Below, one piece after another: positions 6,335 to 16,145 of a stretch of DNA of 64,000 nt (position 1 is its first letter; every line of letters begins with the position of its first letter). The DNA is from Prolixibacter denitrificans (GTDB taxonomy: Bacteria; Bacteroidota; Bacteroidia; Bacteroidales; Prolixibacteraceae), in the NCBI RefSeq assembly GCF_003014495.1, contig NZ_PYGC01000003.1:124001-188000 (forward strand). Direction: 5' to 3'. The notes beneath the pieces are model-generated. The model worked only from the letters and a program-made list of their open reading frames with translations, was not told the DNA's origin and did not search any database. The position numbers and the translations under genes were made by a program.

Positions 6335-9190
6335 TTAATACTGCAATATCAAATCGATTAGATTATCGTCGTGGCTGAGTCCCATTTTCTTCCTCAGCCG
6401 GTAGCGATGATTTTCAACGCCTCGAACGGTAATTCCCAAAAGCGGGGCAATCTCTTTGGAAGATAAGTTCATTCGCAGGTAGGCGCACATCCGCAAATCC
6501 TTGGTCGTTAAATCCGGGAAATCGTCTTTGATCTTCCGCAAGAACTGCTCATGCGCCTGCTCGAAGTTGGTTTCAAAAATCTGCCAGTCATCATGACTCG
6601 AAATATTCTTGTCAATCTTCTTCACGATGTCGTTAAAATACTTATCCGGATAACGGGTGCCCAACTGCTCTTTCTGACGCGTCAGCAATTGCTTCAGGTC
6701 GAGCAGAAACTCGTTCTTTTTAATCATCGACATAGTAGAGTTCGCCAGCTCTTTGCTTTTGTGCTCTACCTCTGTCCGCAAGTTTTTGTTCCGGAGCAAA
6801 ATCAACTCGCGTTCCCTCTTTTCGATATGGATGCGCTGCTTTTTCTTGGTACGCCTTGCTCCCCACGCCTGGAATAGAATGGAAAAGACCACCAGCAAAA
6901 CAAAATACCCGACCTTCGCCAGCGTAGTACTGTACCAGGGTTCCTGCACTTCCAGTGTAAGCGAATTAACCCGGCTTTCGTTGTTCCACAAATCGGTTGC
7001 TTTTACCTGTAACTGATAGGTTCCCGCCGGCAGACGGTCGAAACGGAAGACAGACGATTCGGACTTATCGGACCACTTTTGATCGATTCCTTTCAAAAAA
7101 GCCTGGTAAAAAACCGGTTCGGCGGAGTAATGCGGAAATGAATAGCGAACCTCGATGCTGTTGCGGCTGTAAGTCACTTCCAGCGCATGGTTAACCGGAA
7201 CCTCATTGATGGCGTCGTTCCTTCGGTTGATGAGTTGGAGTTCGCGTATTCTCGGTGCAAAATTGGCAATGGTTTGCAGTGTGTCGTTCTGGGATGCATT
7301 CAACCAGGCGATACCGTTTTCCAAACAAAGAATCCCTTTATCTGCCGTTACCGGCAAAATATTCTCAAAATCATCGAATAACGGGTTTTGTTTGAAATAG
7401 GAAGTCGGATAGGACTTGATCAAATGCACCTCGTTCATGGTAATATAGAACAAGCCAATCTTTTTCGATGAAATCAACCAATAGTGATGATCGGGAGCTT
7501 TGACAATTTTGTGCGCTTCGCGGTAATCTCCGATGCGCTGATTCAGATAGGTATAAGGGATAATCGTATCGTTCAAATCATCATAGGTAAACAACTTCTC
7601 CTTGGTCGTGAATACAATCCGGTCTTCCACTTTAAACACATTCAGCGAATGCTCCTTTCCAAACACCGATGATTCGCCGTAATACTTCTGCCCGACCACT
7701 TTGTCGCGTTTATCATTCAACTCCAGTTTGTATATCCCGCGGTGCATATGACTGGCCCAGACATTTCCCAAATGATCGATTTCGATGTACCGGATTAAAT
7801 CGGTAAATCCCTGAATGATATTTTCCATCACAAGGTGACGGTTCACTTCCTTATAGGAAATTAAGCTATTGTATGTCGACTGGATATAATGGTCTCTTCT
7901 CTTGATGTCTTCCTTAATGGAGAAACCACCCGAATTACGGGAGATAAATCGCTCCTTTCCGTTCTCAACAACAATGGTCCCTTCGTTATGCCCAACCACT
8001 AACTGGTCACCAATAACGCGCAGATCCCAGTTTTGCGACTGTGTGTTAGGGACCAACTTATACTTCGCGTCAGAATCGGATAAATCTTTGGAGAAAAGGC
8101 CCTGGTTGGTACCTAAATAAATGTGATTCTGAAAGATAGCCGCCGAATAAACCGCCCCAATATTCGGGATACTTTCAATCCGGACGCCATTACTATGCCG
8201 GTTCCCGATAAAATCAATTCCATGATCAAGTGCCAGCCAGATATTGTTGAACTGATCGCCGGCGATTCCCAAAACAGTGTTATTCTGGAGGCCATTGGAA
8301 TGGTTGTACTTTCGAATTAGGTTCTCCGACTTATCGAACACCACAATTCCATCGACGATGGTTCCGATGACCAGGTTCCCGTTCGGCATAAAAAACCCAC
8401 GGTTCAACTCATTTTCTCGGAAGTAAGGGGTCAGGTTGGGTTTCCATTGTGTTAATTGCTTACCATTCCATATAACGATACCGCCGGAAGCGGTTCCAAT
8501 CATCAGTTGATCCTCTTTGTAGGGAAGAATAAACCGGATAATCTTACCAGCAAAAAACGGATCGATGGCTACAGGAGAAATTTTCAACCCGGATAATTGG
8601 TAAATTCCTTTATCTCTCACTCCTATCAATATCTTGTCCCGAACCCGGTTCATCACATTCGTGAACCCAGGCAGACTGACGGATGTAACCGAATCATGTT
8701 GATATAGAAGAATCCGGTTAAACGAATGAAAATAAATCCGATGCTTATCACTGGCTATATTCCAAAATTCCTCGTTCTTGGAGAAATAATGCTCTGCCTG
8801 CGGATTGAGAGAGTGATAAACCAATTCACCCGATGGTTGTCTTTTCCAAACTCCCATTTCGCGGTAGCCGCTGGTATAAATCAGGCTATCGTTCACTGCG
8901 AGCACAGCCCGTAAAATCGTTTCGTTTGGCAGCCGATGCAGCCTCCAGCTCGTACCGTCGAATTCCAGCAAACCATTGTTGTTGGCAAAGTACATCATCC
9001 CATCGCGCCCCGCACTTACCCCCCAGTTTTGTGCAGCGGCACCGTATTCCATCTTGCTAAAGTTATTGATATCTTCCACCACCATATGTCGCTGACTGGC
9101 AGCGGTCCATATAGAATCCTGTTCCTGACAGTATACAGATAGGTGAGGTAAAAACATCAAACAAAACAGAAAAAAGCAAGTTCTTCCCAT
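6335..9190 (-). CDS. Membrane-spanning PUL regulator: beta-propeller, Y_Y_Y domain, LuxR-type HTH
   Basis: Residues 1-21 are a signal peptide (ends SVYCQ). About residues 40-670 are periplasmic beta-propeller repeats of the two-component-regulator type. A Y_Y_Y domain follows (about 680-750, SFPHYSAEPVFYQAFLKG). One transmembrane segment (about 760-780, VGYFVLLVVFSILFQAW) leads to a charged coiled coil. The C terminus is a LuxR-type HTH (LSSKEIAPLLGITVRGVE). There is no histidine kinase or receiver, so unlike hybrid two-component regulators it would carry a periplasmic glycan signal directly to a cytoplasmic DNA-binding domain. It is divergent from susC and most likely activates the locus. 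Confidence 0.88.
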   Translation of the reverse strand: MGRTCFFLFCLMFLPHLSVYCQEQDSIWTAASQRHMVVEDINNFSKMEYGAAAQNWGVSAGRDGMMYFANNNGLLEFDGTSWRLHRLPNETILRAVLAVNDSLIYTSGYREMGVWKRQPSGELVYHSLNPQAEHYFSKNEEFWNIASDKHRIYFHSFNRILLYQHDSVTSVSLPGFTNVMNRVRDKILIGVRDKGIYQLSGLKISPVAIDPFFAGKIIRFILPYKEDQLMIGTASGGIVIWNGKQLTQWKPNLTPYFRENELNRGFFMPNGNLVIGTIVDGIVVFDKSENLIRKYNHSNGLQNNTVLGIAGDQFNNIWLALDHGIDFIGNRHSNGVRIESIPNIGAVYSAAIFQNHIYLGTNQGLFSKDLSDSDAKYKLVPNTQSQNWDLRVIGDQLVVGHNEGTIVVENGKERFISRNSGGFSIKEDIKRRDHYIQSTYNSLISYKEVNRHLVMENIIQGFTDLIRYIEIDHLGNVWASHMHRGIYKLELNDKRDKVVGQKYYGESSVFGKEHSLNVFKVEDRIVFTTKEKLFTYDDLNDTIIPYTYLNQRIGDYREAHKIVKAPDHHYWLISSKKIGLFYITMNEVHLIKSYPTSYFKQNPLFDDFENILPVTADKGILCLENGIAWLNASQNDTLQTIANFAPRIRELQLINRRNDAINEVPVNHALEVTYSRNSIEVRYSFPHYSAEPVFYQAFLKGIDQKWSDKSESSVFRFDRLPAGTYQLQVKATDLWNNESRVNSLTLEVQEPWYSTTLAKVGYFVLLVVFSILFQAWGARRTKKKQRIHIEKRERELILLRNKNLRTEVEHKSKELANSTMSMIKKNEFLLDLKQLLTRQKEQLGTRYPDKYFNDIVKKIDKNISSHDDWQIFETNFEQAHEQFLRKIKDDFPDLTTKDLRMCAYLRMNLSSKEIAPLLGITVRGVENHRYRLRKKMGLSHDDNLIDLILQY

Positions 9191-9534
9191 CGCCTGTCAT
9201 TTAAATTCTTATTGCTTTCAAATGCCTGTTATTCCCCCGTTTCTGCCCAAATATAACGATGTAACAAGCTCCTTTTATCATCATTCTGCATGATTTTATC
9301 AAAACATGTTGTACATCATATTAACATTTTTTTACATGTTTTAATAATTAGGAACACACTTAAACCCTGACTATAAGACACTTAATCATTTAAACATTAT
9401 GATATGAGTAGCAATGATGAGGCGATTTTTACACTTCACTTCACGATGAGAATAAGTAGTGTGGAAAGATTTTAAACAGCTAAAGAGAACCGGCCTAATT
9501 TTAATTCCACAAACTGTTACAAAAAAGTGAACCT
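9191..9534. promoter_or_regulatory. Regulator/susC divergent control region with long inverted repeat
   Basis: The 344-bp gap separates the divergently transcribed regulator and susC. AAAACATGT (9301-9309) and ACATGTTTT (9334-9342) are a perfect 9-bp inverted repeat 24 bp apart, centres about three helical turns apart. This is a good candidate site for a dimer of dimers of the LuxR-type regulator. On the minus strand, the complement of 9248-9255 reads TATATTTG, a match to the TAnnTTTG -7 box of the regulator gene. No equally good -7 box was recognised for susC. Confidence 0.5.
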
Positions 9535-12500
9535 ATGAAAAAATTAACGATTCTCTTTTCTTTATTAATTTCGGTTGCAACAGTTTTCGCCCAACAGCGA
9601 ATAACTGTCTCCGGTACGATTACCGAAGCTGCCACCGGAAACCCCATCCCGGGGGTAACTGTTCTGGTCAAGGGGACGACCACAGGAACTGTTACTAATG
9701 TCGATGGCCAATATACCATCGAGGCAACCGGTGATGCTGTACTGACTTTCAGCTTTGTCGGAATGGAAAGTCAGGATATTGCCGTTAATAACCGAACGAA
9801 TATCGATGTTTCGATGCAGCCTTCCACCCAACAGGTCGACGAGGTTGTAGTAGTAGGTTACGGTAAATTAAATGTAAAAGACCTGACTTCATCTATCGCT
9901 ACCGTGAAGTCAGATGAGTTGGTCAAAACACCCACAGGACAGGCCATGCAGGCTTTGCAGGGGAAGGTTGCCGGTGTACAGATTATCAACTCGGGAGCTC
10001 CGGGTGGTGCACCAACCGTTCGAATCAGGGGAATTGGTTCTTTCCCCGGCAGCAGTGATTCAAGTCCTTTATACGTTGTCGATGGAGTATATTTTGACAA
10101 CATCGACTTCCTTAACCCGTCTGACATACAAACTTTATCGGTATTGAAAGATGCTTCAGCTGCTGCAATCTATGGTGTAAGAGCAGCCAATGGCGTTGTA
10201 TTGATTACAACCAAAAAAGGTACTTTGAATACCAAATCGCAGGTAAGTTACGACGGCTACATCGGGGTTCAGGTACCTCAGAATGTATTGAAAATGGCCA
10301 ATGCAGAGCAGTTTGTCAACTACGTTAATCAAACGGGAGCAGCTGCTGATATAAGTTATATCGCCAATGCCATGCAGCGCTACGGCAGAAGCCGTATCAA
10401 CCCGAATGTACCGGATGTCAACACAGACTGGTATAAAGAGATCATGCATTCAGCATCACGCCAGCAAAATCATTCTCTCTCTATCACCGGAGGTGACAAA
10501 AACACCGATTATTCACTGGGAATGAGCTACTTTGAACAACAGGGACTGTTAAAAACCAAAAACTCGTATGAACGACTGAACCTCAGGGGTAACCTGGATC
10601 AGGAGGTCAACAACTGGTTGAAAGTTGGACTGAACCTGAATTTAAGTAATGGAATTAAATATATAGCGGATGACGGAGCCTGGTTTGCAGCCTATCACGC
10701 TGTCCCGGTCTTACCTGTATATGATCAGGATAATTACGATCAGCTGACAGCAGATAATGTTGCCTATGCAAGCAATTATGCAAGTGCACAATTGTTAGGT
10801 TATCGTGGGGCACAAAACCCGTTCTTTAACCTTGCTTATACGAACCACCGGCAAGATATTAAGAAGGTATACGCAGGCGCTTACAGTGAAATATCCATCA
10901 TACCCCAAAAACTAACATTCAAAACAGATTACAACGTGTCGTGGATGTTCTTGAGGGACCGTAACGTTGGATTACCGTATTATGTTACTACGAACACGAA
11001 CAGACCTCTTTCAACTCTGACTACTTCCAGAACGTTGCAAGCCAATAAATATTTAGACAACGTACTGACCTACACGGATAAATTCGGTCGTCATAACGTC
11101 ACGGCCATGGCAGGAACCTCATACCGCGACGAGTGGTACGACTGGTTGAAAGGATATGCGGAAGACGTACCGCTCCAGCCTAATTCATGGTATATTGGTC
11201 AGTCCCGTTCCGAAGACTCCAAAACTGTTGATGACAATGCAGAAAGAATTTACGGAATGTCCTATTTTGGCCGTATTGCCTATAATTACGGAGGTAAATA
11301 CCTGGCATACTTCACGCTTCGTAGAGAAGGCACCTCCAAGTACCAGGAGAAATGGGGTACATTCCCTGCGTTCGGACTCGGTTGGGTCGTTTCTGAAGAA
11401 AACTTCTTCAAAAATGTGAGATTCATTAATTACCTCAAACTTAGAGGTGGTTGGGGCCGACTCGGAAATGACAAAATTGCCCGTCAGGATGGAGCCAATA
11501 CGACTACTCCTGTTTACATCGCTGTCGACGACACCAAAACTGATGGTACCACAACGACCAGTACATTTGGTTACCTGGGATGGGAAATCGTCGAAGGTAA
11601 AAACGCTGGTCTGAGTGCCCGTTTATTCGACAGCCGTCTGAATATTGAGTCTGACTACTATATCAGGGATACCAAAGACGCAGCCATTCCCGTTCTCCTC
11701 AAACTGCAGCCCGGAAGTGTTCTGAAGAATGTGGGTGTTATCCGGAACTCAGGATTTGAACTCTCGTTAACCTGGAATGATCAAATATCAAAAGACTTAA
11801 GCTATACAATCGGTGCCAATATATCCACACTGAAAAATGAAGTACGAGACCTTTACGGACAGCAATATCTAGATGGTGGAAGTGCTGAATTCCGTCAACG
11901 GTCGCAGGTGGGTGAACCGCTGCTCTCATTCTACGGATATCAGGTTGCCGGTGTATACCAAAACCAAGCCGAAATAGATGCCGATCCGATCGCAACGGAT
12001 AATGGTCTTGTTCCCGGGGACTTCAAATTTGTTGACCAGAACAACGACCAGGTAATCGACGATAATGACAAAGTATTCTTAGGCTCTTATTTCCCGGATT
12101 TGACATACGGTGCAAATCTTGGCTTAACTTATAAGAACATCGAATTCTCGATGAGCATCATGGGACAAAGAGGAAATAAAATCCTGAACCGAAAAAGAGG
12201 CGAGATCATTTGGACCAATGACACGAACATCGATGCTGACCTTGCCAACGGACTATGGCATGGAGAAGGAACTTCCAATAAGTATCCTTCAGCTGCAGCC
12301 CTCAGACGTGGTTGGGACCAGAACTTCAGCGATTACCTCCTTGAAGATGGCTCATTCTTCCGGATTCAAAATGTCCAGCTTGCCTACAATATCAAAGGCT
12401 CGAAATTGTTAGGTGCCGGTATGCCCGATGCAAGGGTTTATGTAACCGCAGAGAAACCTCTGACTGTATTTAACTACAACGGCTTTAGCCCGGAAGTTCC

Positions 12501-12570
12501 CAACGGTATCGACCGTCAGTTCTACCCGGTTCCGGCAGTTTATACGATTGGACTTAATCTTAAATTCTAA
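9535..12570 (+). CDS. susC: SusC/RagA-family TonB-dependent outer-membrane transporter
   Basis: Outer-membrane barrel that imports oligosaccharides with its SusD lid. Residues 1-19 are a signal peptide (ends TVFAQ). About 22-105 form a carboxypeptidase-regulatory-like domain ending in the VDEVVVVGYG TonB-box region. The plug follows (GVQIINSGAPGGAPTVRIRG; SPLYVVDGVY; LKDASAAAIYGVRAANGVVL). The remainder is the 22-strand barrel, ending in the aromatic C terminus LNLKF. Length 1011 is normal. The susD gene follows after 12 bp. The substrate is inferred from the downstream enzymes to be a beta-1,2-glucan. Confidence 0.96.
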   Translation: MKKLTILFSLLISVATVFAQQRITVSGTITEAATGNPIPGVTVLVKGTTTGTVTNVDGQYTIEATGDAVLTFSFVGMESQDIAVNNRTNIDVSMQPSTQQVDEVVVVGYGKLNVKDLTSSIATVKSDELVKTPTGQAMQALQGKVAGVQIINSGAPGGAPTVRIRGIGSFPGSSDSSPLYVVDGVYFDNIDFLNPSDIQTLSVLKDASAAAIYGVRAANGVVLITTKKGTLNTKSQVSYDGYIGVQVPQNVLKMANAEQFVNYVNQTGAAADISYIANAMQRYGRSRINPNVPDVNTDWYKEIMHSASRQQNHSLSITGGDKNTDYSLGMSYFEQQGLLKTKNSYERLNLRGNLDQEVNNWLKVGLNLNLSNGIKYIADDGAWFAAYHAVPVLPVYDQDNYDQLTADNVAYASNYASAQLLGYRGAQNPFFNLAYTNHRQDIKKVYAGAYSEISIIPQKLTFKTDYNVSWMFLRDRNVGLPYYVTTNTNRPLSTLTTSRTLQANKYLDNVLTYTDKFGRHNVTAMAGTSYRDEWYDWLKGYAEDVPLQPNSWYIGQSRSEDSKTVDDNAERIYGMSYFGRIAYNYGGKYLAYFTLRREGTSKYQEKWGTFPAFGLGWVVSEENFFKNVRFINYLKLRGGWGRLGNDKIARQDGANTTTPVYIAVDDTKTDGTTTTSTFGYLGWEIVEGKNAGLSARLFDSRLNIESDYYIRDTKDAAIPVLLKLQPGSVLKNVGVIRNSGFELSLTWNDQISKDLSYTIGANISTLKNEVRDLYGQQYLDGGSAEFRQRSQVGEPLLSFYGYQVAGVYQNQAEIDADPIATDNGLVPGDFKFVDQNNDQVIDDNDKVFLGSYFPDLTYGANLGLTYKNIEFSMSIMGQRGNKILNRKRGEIIWTNDTNIDADLANGLWHGEGTSNKYPSAAALRRGWDQNFSDYLLEDGSFFRIQNVQLAYNIKGSKLLGAGMPDARVYVTAEKPLTVFNYNGFSPEVPNGIDRQFYPVPAVYTIGLNLKF

Positions 12571-12582
12571 ATTCTCCGAAAG

Positions 12583-14121
12583 ATGAAATTAAACAAGATA
12601 AAAATACGCTATTATCTGCCTGTTCTTCTCAGCGGGCTGTTAATGCTACCGGTATCCAGTTGTACCGACAAATTAAATGCACCTTTTGAAGATGAATCAT
12701 TTACAAGTGATGTGGATTACTCGAAAGGGCAAGACATGATTTTGCCGCTCATTGGGGCATATTCCAAATTCTATGATCAGTCATGGGATGGAGCTATCAC
12801 CTACAGTTTACGCGGTGACGATGTTGATGCAGCTGGTGACCAGGCTCCTATGCAGGAGCAGGACAACTATAGCTACCAGGCCAGTCACTGGAATATCAAT
12901 GCATTATGGCAACACCAGTATGATGCCATTGTGAATATTTTCACCGAAATCGATGAAATCAACAAGTACCGGCCTGCTGCCAACAATGATGCGCTGGCAG
13001 ATCAGTATATTGCTGAATGCCGCGTCATGAGAGCGTGGGAATACCTGACGCTGGCCAAAACCTTCGGTGGCTGTATTATCATCGACCAACTGGATAACAT
13101 TCAGAATACGCCGGTGAGCAACAAGCAGGAAGTAATGCAGTACATCGTGGATGAGATGAACGAAGTGATTCCGGATTTACCGGCGGTAAGACCTAACGAG
13201 CGCACCGACGTAAAAGGTGGAATTACTCAATTCACAGCATACGCCATCCAGGCAATGGCTTACCAGGAAATGGAAAATTACCAGGGAGTTGTTGATGCCA
13301 CTTCGGCTATCATCAATTCCGGTAAGTTCAGTTTGTCAAATGACTTTTACCACCTGTTTAAAACAGCCGGTAAATTGAACGATGAAAACATTCTGGAATT
13401 CCAGTTCTCAGACTTTGGACAAGGACAGGGCGATAGTTTTAATCACCTGTTTGCGCCATATGGTACCGGAGCCTGGACACCTGTAGTTGCTGGAGCTGGA
13501 GCTGGATGGGGATTCTATGCACCATCGCTGAAATACGTCGAATTCATGCTCGACAGAGGTGAAACCGTTCGCTTGGAAACATCCGTTGTTTTCACACCGG
13601 ACGGCATCACTCAACTTCAAAACGACTACGGTACACTTCCCAGTTGGATTAGTAATACAAACAGGGAAGGCGACGTGTTTAACAATACTCCCCGTTTGAA
13701 TTTCGGAAGTGGTAAGTTTATCCAACCGTCTACTGAATTGATACCTGGAAGAACTTCTCCGGGAAGCAATAAGAATTTTATTGTTATCCGGTATTCCGAA
13801 ATGTTGCTGATGTATGCAGAAGCCCTGACCAGGGGTGCGTCGAGCAATATTAGCATGACCGCCGACCAGGCCGTGAATATGGTAAGAGAACGTGCAAATT
13901 TGGGAGATCTGAGCGGTGTAACCACACAACAGGTTCTCGATGAGAAATTTGCAGAGCTTGCCACTGAGTGGGGTATCCGTTTCTTCGACATGGTACGGAC
14001 TAAAAATACAGCTGAACTGAGCTATGGAGGCAGAACATTTACCATGGACAAGGCTTATTTGCCTTTCCCGGCAGCTCAGGTGTCTACACTGCCGCAATTG
14101 GCAGACGGAGTCCAAAACTAA
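12583..14121 (+). CDS. susD: SusD/RagB-family surface glycan-binding lipoprotein
   Basis: A lipoprotein signal (LPVSSC, Cys27) puts the protein on the outer membrane, where it acts as the lid of SusC. The TPR-like SusD fold is indicated by the family stretches CRVMRAWEYLTLAKTFGG and YSEMLLMYAEAL, and the C terminus FAELATEWGIRFFDMVR is typical of RagB/SusD. Length 512 fits. It is transcribed with susC and is followed after 13 bp by a LamG surface protein. Confidence 0.95.
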   Translation: MKLNKIKIRYYLPVLLSGLLMLPVSSCTDKLNAPFEDESFTSDVDYSKGQDMILPLIGAYSKFYDQSWDGAITYSLRGDDVDAAGDQAPMQEQDNYSYQASHWNINALWQHQYDAIVNIFTEIDEINKYRPAANNDALADQYIAECRVMRAWEYLTLAKTFGGCIIIDQLDNIQNTPVSNKQEVMQYIVDEMNEVIPDLPAVRPNERTDVKGGITQFTAYAIQAMAYQEMENYQGVVDATSAIINSGKFSLSNDFYHLFKTAGKLNDENILEFQFSDFGQGQGDSFNHLFAPYGTGAWTPVVAGAGAGWGFYAPSLKYVEFMLDRGETVRLETSVVFTPDGITQLQNDYGTLPSWISNTNREGDVFNNTPRLNFGSGKFIQPSTELIPGRTSPGSNKNFIVIRYSEMLLMYAEALTRGASSNISMTADQAVNMVRERANLGDLSGVTTQQVLDEKFAELATEWGIRFFDMVRTKNTAELSYGGRTFTMDKAYLPFPAAQVSTLPQLADGVQN

Positions 14122-14134
14122 AAAACGAACCGAA

Positions 14135-15889
14135 ATGAAAATATACAGTAAATTAATCGTTTTTGCATTGACACTCTTCCTGTTCAATGCATGTACGCAA
14201 GACTATATCGACTCAATCACTAAGGTAGATCCGGGAACCGATGAGTCGGCACCGCAGATAACGGTAAACTTTCCACCGGACGGATACGAGCTCCAGACAA
14301 ATGAAGCGGTTACTTCTATCGATATTGATTTTAAGGTAACAGATGACATTGAAATCAAATCGATATCTCTGAAGGTTGACGGAGCTGAAATCAACAATTA
14401 CAGCGAGTTCAAAGACTACCGGGTAGCTATGGAGAAGTATACATACGATAATGTAACGACTGGCTCGCACGTTCTTACCGTTGAAGCAACCGATACGGAT
14501 GGAAAAACGTCAACGACGAATGTCAATTTCACCAAAGCTCCGCCTTACGTTCCAAAGTATGCTGGAGAGACATTCTACATGCCGTTTAACAACGAATACC
14601 GGGAGATGAACAGCCTGACACTGGCAACTGCTGTTGGTATGCCTGGCTTCACCGATGGTATTCAGCAAGGAACAGCTTACCAGGGAGCGGCTGATTCGTA
14701 TCTGACGTTCCCGGCAACAAGTTTACAGGGAGACGAATTCAGTGCGACATTCTGGCTGAAGCTTCCTTCTACGATCGATGGTCCAGCCGGACTTTTGGTA
14801 ATGAGTCCGGAAGACACGAATAATCCGGATGCACAAAATGTGAGAACCAGTGGTTTCCGACTCTTCTATGACAATTCTGGAGGACTGGCCCAAATTAAAG
14901 GTAATGTGGGCACCGGCGACGGCGAAACCTGGGTTGACGGTGGCGATGCTGCCAAGTTCGACCCGGCAGTCAATAACGGTTGGCTTCATGTTGCGTTCAC
15001 GATTTCCAAAACAGCAGCTACCCTTTATGTGAATGGTCAGCTCATTAAGCAAAGTGCTACTACCGGAGTTGATTGGACCGGTTGCGATCTGCTTTCTATC
15101 ATGTCGGGTGCTCCGCGATTCACCGGTTGGGGACATTATTCCTGCACGGGAGATATGGACGAGTTACGACTCTACAACAAAGCACTTTCCCAGGCGGAAA
15201 TTCAAACCATGATGTTGAAAGAGGAATCAATGTTCCACATGGGCTTTGACGGAAATTACAAAGATGCCGTGAGCGGCGATGCTGCAACAGTCGTGGGCTC
15301 ACCTGACTATGCCTATGGCGACGGTGTTTCCGGCGATGCTTACCAGGGAGCGACTGATTCTTATCTGACATTCCCGACAACCGGCTTGCAGCAAAGTAAT
15401 GAATTCAGTGCGAGCTGCTGGCTGAAACTGCCGTCAACCATTGATAGTAACGCTGGTATTTTGGTGATGGGACCGGAAGACACCGCAAATCCGGATGCAC
15501 AGAACGACAGAACAAGTGGTTTCCGCTTCTTCTATGATAATTCGGGTGGTCTGGCCTATTTCAAGGTAAATGTCGGTACCGGTTCCGGAGAAACCTGGGT
15601 TGATGGTGGCGATGCAGCTAAAGTTGACCCGGCTGTTAACAGTGGCTGGATCCATCTGGCGATGACGATTTCAGGAACGGACGTGGCCTATTACATCAAC
15701 GGGCAACAGGTAGGAACCGCTACGACTACCGGAATTGACTGGACGGGTTGCGATTTGTTCTCCATTATGTCAGGAGCGCCCCGGTTCACCGGATGGGGAC
15801 ACTTGTCATGTACAGGAGAGATGGATGAATTGTACCTGTTCAATAAAGCACTTTCAGCTGATGAAGTAACACTACTGGCAAATGAGTAG
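14135..15889 (+). CDS. Surface lipoprotein with Ig-like domain and two tandem LamG domains
   Basis: The start at 14135 gives a lipoprotein signal (LFLFNAC, Cys20); upstream in-frame codons belong to the overlap with susD. About residues 35-125 look like an Ig-like domain. Two LamG/concanavalin-like domains follow (about 145-365 and 367-584) that are strikingly similar to each other: both contain FYDNSGGLA, GETWVDGGDAAK and SIMSGAPRFTGWGH, offset by 222 residues. The position right after susD is that of the SusE/F-type surface glycan-binding protein. The most likely job is binding the target polysaccharide at the cell surface. No catalytic residues are apparent. Confidence 0.82.
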   Translation: MKIYSKLIVFALTLFLFNACTQDYIDSITKVDPGTDESAPQITVNFPPDGYELQTNEAVTSIDIDFKVTDDIEIKSISLKVDGAEINNYSEFKDYRVAMEKYTYDNVTTGSHVLTVEATDTDGKTSTTNVNFTKAPPYVPKYAGETFYMPFNNEYREMNSLTLATAVGMPGFTDGIQQGTAYQGAADSYLTFPATSLQGDEFSATFWLKLPSTIDGPAGLLVMSPEDTNNPDAQNVRTSGFRLFYDNSGGLAQIKGNVGTGDGETWVDGGDAAKFDPAVNNGWLHVAFTISKTAATLYVNGQLIKQSATTGVDWTGCDLLSIMSGAPRFTGWGHYSCTGDMDELRLYNKALSQAEIQTMMLKEESMFHMGFDGNYKDAVSGDAATVVGSPDYAYGDGVSGDAYQGATDSYLTFPTTGLQQSNEFSASCWLKLPSTIDSNAGILVMGPEDTANPDAQNDRTSGFRFFYDNSGGLAYFKVNVGTGSGETWVDGGDAAKVDPAVNSGWIHLAMTISGTDVAYYINGQQVGTATTTGIDWTGCDLFSIMSGAPRFTGWGHLSCTGEMDELYLFNKALSADEVTLLANE

Positions 15890-15991
15890 CAGCAATACAG
15901 TGGTATTTTATACTTACACCAACTGTAAATCCGCTGCGTTCTCAAACGTCATTTTTCATAGATTAGATAGGTTCTTCTGACAGTGGGAATG

Positions 15992-16020
15992 GCTGCCCGG
16001 AAGCATCCGGGCAGCTTTTT
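15992..16020 (+). terminator. Rho-independent terminator after the susCD-LamG unit
   Basis: GCTGCCCGGA (15992-16001) and TCCGGGCAGC (16006-16015) form a perfect 10-bp GC-rich stem with a 4-base loop, followed by five T. It separates the binding and import genes from the enzyme genes that follow, so the latter need their own promoter or depend on read-through. Confidence 0.93.
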
Positions 16021-16145
16021 CTATCTAAACAACCTGCCAGACAAGGCATGATCTGTCTCTTCTATCCTTTTGGAAACAATCTTTTTTTGACATCCGAATA
16101 AACCAAACAAACAGGGATTCTCTGCCCTGAAAGAGCACCGAGCAT

